NCBI GenBank assembly: GCA_937910255.1 | Contig: CALEOQ010000507.1 | Coordinates: 1-14,472, forward strand | Length of the DNA: 14,472 bases | Direction: 5' to 3' | Origin: an uncultured Caulobacteraceae bacterium | Lineage (GTDB): Bacteria > Pseudomonadota > Alphaproteobacteria > Caulobacterales > Caulobacteraceae | Shown: positions 12,652 to 14,472 of the stretch, in pieces | How the letters are laid out: each line of letters begins with the position of its first letter | Position numbering within the stretch: the first letter of the stretch is position 1 | Position numbers and translations under genes: made by a program | Notes under the pieces: model-generated | Seen by the model: only the letters and a program-made list of their open reading frames with translations | The model's database searches: none | What the model was told of the DNA's origin: nothing

Positions 12652-12921
12652 ATGACACTCTCCAAGACCCTCTGCGCGGCTCTGGCCGTCCCCACCCTCT
12701 TGACCGTCACCCTCGCCACCGCGAACACCGCCGCGGCCTCCGAAAGCGGGCACGTCGTGCGCGCTGAGCGCTCGTCGAACCCGAAGGATGTCTTCGTGCG
12801 CACGGTCAAGGCGCCCGCGGCTAAGCGCGACAGCGCGACTGCGGCCCACGACTGTCCGTGCCCGATGATGCGCGGCGGCACGGCTGATCCCGCCTCATCG
12901 TCGCAGCCACCCGCCCAGTAA
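12652..12921 (+). CDS. Small secreted protein with a CPCPMM motif
   Basis: An 89-residue protein that I cannot match to a named family. Residues 1 to about 29 are a signal peptide (LAVPTLLTVTLATANTAAA). The short mature chain is polar and mostly without predicted structure except for HDCPCPMM at 66-73, which gathers one His, two Cys and two Met in eight residues, a convincing soft-metal (Cu+) ligand set. A third cysteine lies in the signal peptide. It precedes the outer membrane efflux gene by about 95 nt in the same direction. A copper-binding or chaperone role for the efflux system is inference. Codon use is like the neighbours and the ATG is the only sensible start. Confidence 0.65.
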   Translation: MTLSKTLCAALAVPTLLTVTLATANTAAASESGHVVRAERSSNPKDVFVRTVKAPAAKRDSATAAHDCPCPMMRGGTADPASSSQPPAQ

Positions 12922-12937
12922 GCGACACTGCGCGCCA

Positions 12938-12989
12938 CTGCCGAGATCACGGCAGGCGCCCCGCGACCGGTCCGCCGGCTGCGGGGCGC
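12938..12989. terminator. Two abutting hairpins between the small protein and the efflux gene
   Basis: CTGCCG-AGATCA-CGGCAG (12938-12955) is directly followed by a 9-bp perfect stem, GCGCCCCGC (12956-12964) with GCGGGGCGC (12981-12989). Only TCTTC follows, so this is not a classical T-tracted terminator; an attenuator or message-stabilising element is as likely. Confidence 0.4.
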
Positions 12990-13015
12990 TCTTCGGCGCC
13001 GCAACGCGAGGTCAC

Positions 13016-14242
13016 ATGCGAAAATGGATTCCCCTGGCCGCAGCCCTGCTCGCGAGCACCGCTCAGGCTGAACCCCTCACCTACGCCGCCGCGCTGCAGC
13101 TCGCCGAGCACACCGCGCCCACCCTGCAGGCCAGCACGCTCCAAGCCGATGCCGCGCGTGCGGCTGAGCGCGCCGCCGGTCAGCTGCCCGACCCCAAGCT
13201 CGCCCTCGGCATTGAGAATTTCCCGGTCTCCGGCCCGAACGCGGGGCGCTGGGGCGCCGCCGAGATGACCATGGCGCGGATTGGCGTCATGCAGGAGGTC
13301 CCGAACTCGGGACGCCGCCGGGCGGCCGCCGCGACAGCTCGCGCCGAGACGCAGATGGCGCTCGCCGACACGGACCTGCAGCGCCGGCGGCTGCGCGTCG
13401 CTGTAGCGCTGGCCTGGATCGACTTGGCCTATGCCGAGCGCCGGCTGGCGGCGCTCGATCAGCTCGTCGATGGATTAAAGGAGCTTTGGGAGGGCCAGCC
13501 GGCCGGCGTGGCGTCCGGCTCGGCGCGTCCTGCCGCGGGCCTGGAGCCAGCCCGCCTGAAAGCGGAGTTCGCGAACCGACGCAGCGAACTGGTCGCGGAG
13601 GTCGCCAAGGCCCGCGCCGAACTCACCCGCTGGACCGGCGACACCAGCCCGACGACGGCCGGCGCCCCACCGCATTTGGAGATCGAGCCTGCCACCCTGC
13701 GGAGCCAGGTGACGGACCATCCGGCGCTTGCCGTTCTTGCGGCCTCGACGAGCCGCGCCGACGCGGATGTCGCCGGCGCCCGGGCCGCAAAGCGCCCCGA
13801 CTGGGGCTTCGAGGTGATGTACGGCCGCCGCGATCCGATGTTCGGGGACATGGTCTCCGCAGGCGTCACGGTGAGCCTGCCCTTGTTCGCCAGCCGGCGG
13901 CAGGATCCGCTGATCGCCGCCAGGACGGCGCAGGCCAGCCGCGCCCGCGTGCTCGAAGAGGAGATGCGGCGCGAACTCGCCGCATCGCTCGAGGCGGACC
14001 TGGCCGCCCATGTCGCCCACCACGAGCAGTGGTTGCGCGCCAAGGAGATCCTGGTTCCCACGGCCGAGCAGAAGGCGCACCTCGAAGTCGCTAGCTACGC
14101 CGCCGCCCGCGCGGACTACGCCGACCTAGTCGAGACCTTTACGAGCCTCGCCGACGCCAAACTCGACGCGCTGGACCGCGAGGCGATGGTCGCCCGCGAC
14201 GGCGCCCGCATCCTGCTCACCTATGGGAGCGACAATCCGTGA
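13016..14242 (+). CDS. TolC-family outer membrane efflux protein (CzcC/CusC-like)
   Basis: A 408-residue outer membrane channel of a tripartite metal-efflux pump. Signal peptide 1-18 ends AQA before EPLTYAAALQLA; there is no lipobox cysteine, unlike CusC/OprM. The family's two repeats are visible: the first with LPDPKLALGIENFPV (about 56-70) and the long Ala/Arg-rich helices after VMQEVPNSGRRRAA, the second beginning near HPALAVLAAST and including PDWGFEVMYGRRDPMFGDMVSAGVTVSLPLF. MFGDMVSAGVTVSLPLF and the DPK/GIENFP segment are typical of CzcC/CusC-type metal channels. Length fits the family. The stop overlaps the next gene's GTG by 4 nt (GTGA), as expected for an operon with the periplasmic adaptor. 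Metal specificity cannot be read from this protein; copper is suggested by the neighbours. Confidence 0.92.
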   Translation: MRKWIPLAAALLASTAQAEPLTYAAALQLAEHTAPTLQASTLQADAARAAERAAGQLPDPKLALGIENFPVSGPNAGRWGAAEMTMARIGVMQEVPNSGRRRAAAATARAETQMALADTDLQRRRLRVAVALAWIDLAYAERRLAALDQLVDGLKELWEGQPAGVASGSARPAAGLEPARLKAEFANRRSELVAEVAKARAELTRWTGDTSPTTAGAPPHLEIEPATLRSQVTDHPALAVLAASTSRADADVAGARAAKRPDWGFEVMYGRRDPMFGDMVSAGVTVSLPLFASRRQDPLIAARTAQASRARVLEEEMRRELAASLEADLAAHVAHHEQWLRAKEILVPTAEQKAHLEVASYAAARADYADLVETFTSLADAKLDALDREAMVARDGARILLTYGSDNP

Positions 14243-14296
14243 CCCTTCCGAACCCCAACAGGGCCCGCCTGGCGCTGGGCGCCGCCGCGGCCGCCG
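14239..14296 (+). CDS. Start of the next efflux gene (probably RND periplasmic adaptor), cut by adapter sequence
   Basis: Begins with GTG at 14239 overlapping the TolC-type stop. Only 19 codons are genuine, reading (V/M)TLPNPNRARLALGAAAAAE, a basic then Ala-rich stretch that looks like the start of a signal peptide or membrane anchor. The identity rests on operon order only: CzcB/CusB-type adaptors usually follow this channel gene. From 14297 the sequence is synthetic, so nothing downstream can be translated. Confidence 0.45.
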
Positions 14297-14360
14297 AGAT
14301 CGGAAGAGCACACGTCTGAACTCCAGTCACGTCGTAAACTCGTATGCCGTCTTCTGCTTG
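14297..14360 (+). other. Illumina TruSeq-type adapter (artefact)
   Basis: Starts with AGATCGGAAGAGC and continues with the standard read-1 adapter to ...CCAGTCAC at 14330. An 8-nt index-like block, GTCGTAAA (14331-14338), follows, then CTCGTATGCCGTCTTCTGC to 14360, the flow-cell end. This is read-through into library adapter, not genomic DNA. Confidence 0.98.
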
Positions 14361-14472
14361 AAAAAAAAAACCTACAAACAATTTTTAGACGTTTTCATTA
14401 TTAGTATACCCCTGAATTACTTTCATCTTTTACCTCCGTTAATTATTTCTTTTGTTATACACATTTTTCTCC
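14361..14472. other. Poly-A and AT-rich junk after the adapter (artefact)
   Basis: Ten A residues (14361-14370) and then about 100 bases of AT-rich, pyrimidine-biased sequence unlike anything in the window. Base calls after the physical end of a library fragment look like this. No biological feature should be drawn from it. Confidence 0.9.

Noticed and set aside
14371..14472. AT-rich promoter, phage attachment site or horizontally acquired DNA at the end
   Set aside because: It lies beyond a complete sequencing adapter and poly-A run, so it is base-calling noise.

Overview
The window is GC-rich, dense with short overlaps (GTGA, ATGA, TGATG) and rich in GTG starts. Together with its CopC/CopD, cytochrome c and CzcC-type efflux content this suggests an alphaproteobacterium, plausibly Caulobacterales (Caulobacter/Phenylobacterium/Brevundimonas type). 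That placement is inference from style and gene content. No rRNA, tRNA or CRISPR array was seen. The last ~176 bases are not genomic: an Illumina sequencing adapter starts at 14297, followed by a poly-A run and AT-rich junk, so the biological sequence ends at 14296.

Left half (1-8019) is an anti-phage defence island. (i) 1-2003, plus strand: a 5'-truncated C5 DNA methyltransferase overlaps by 4 nt a DUF4928 protein, its probable restriction partner. (ii) 2183-3743, minus strand: a fused XRE-type HTH plus ImmA/IrrE (HELGH) metallopeptidase, followed 4 nt later by a PIN-domain ribonuclease gene. (iii) 3951-8019, plus strand: a compact type III CBASS operon with a CdnC-like CD-NTase, a HORMA sensor (Cap7), a TRIP13-like AAA+ ATPase (Cap6), a two-domain SLOG plus deoxyribosyltransferase/TIR-like protein in the effector position, and a DEDDh 3'-5' exonuclease (Cap18-like). 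The usual NucC endonuclease is absent. The HTH-peptidase and CBASS operons diverge from a ~200-bp region that carries three exact copies and one degenerate copy of TGTAAACCGA, arranged as two inverted pairs. The fused regulator is therefore a good candidate for a single-chain version of the CapH/CapP CBASS switch.

Junction (8020-8531): a DUF2971 gene broken after about 34 codons, an AT-richer patch with transposon-end-like direct repeats, and a GGCTCTCC tandem repeat. These look like scars of past recombination.

Right half (8532-14296) is a copper/heavy-metal resistance cluster. On the minus strand lie a DUF305 membrane protein and a membrane-anchored cytochrome c. Divergent from them are copC, copD and a small unassigned membrane protein, then two small secreted Cys/His/Met-containing proteins, a CzcC/CusC-like TolC-family outer membrane factor, and the first codons of the next gene (probably the RND periplasmic adaptor), which is cut by the adapter. 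A plausible division of labour is periplasmic copper binding (CopC, the small proteins, DUF305), copper movement across the inner membrane (CopD) and export across the outer membrane (TolC-type channel with its RND partner).
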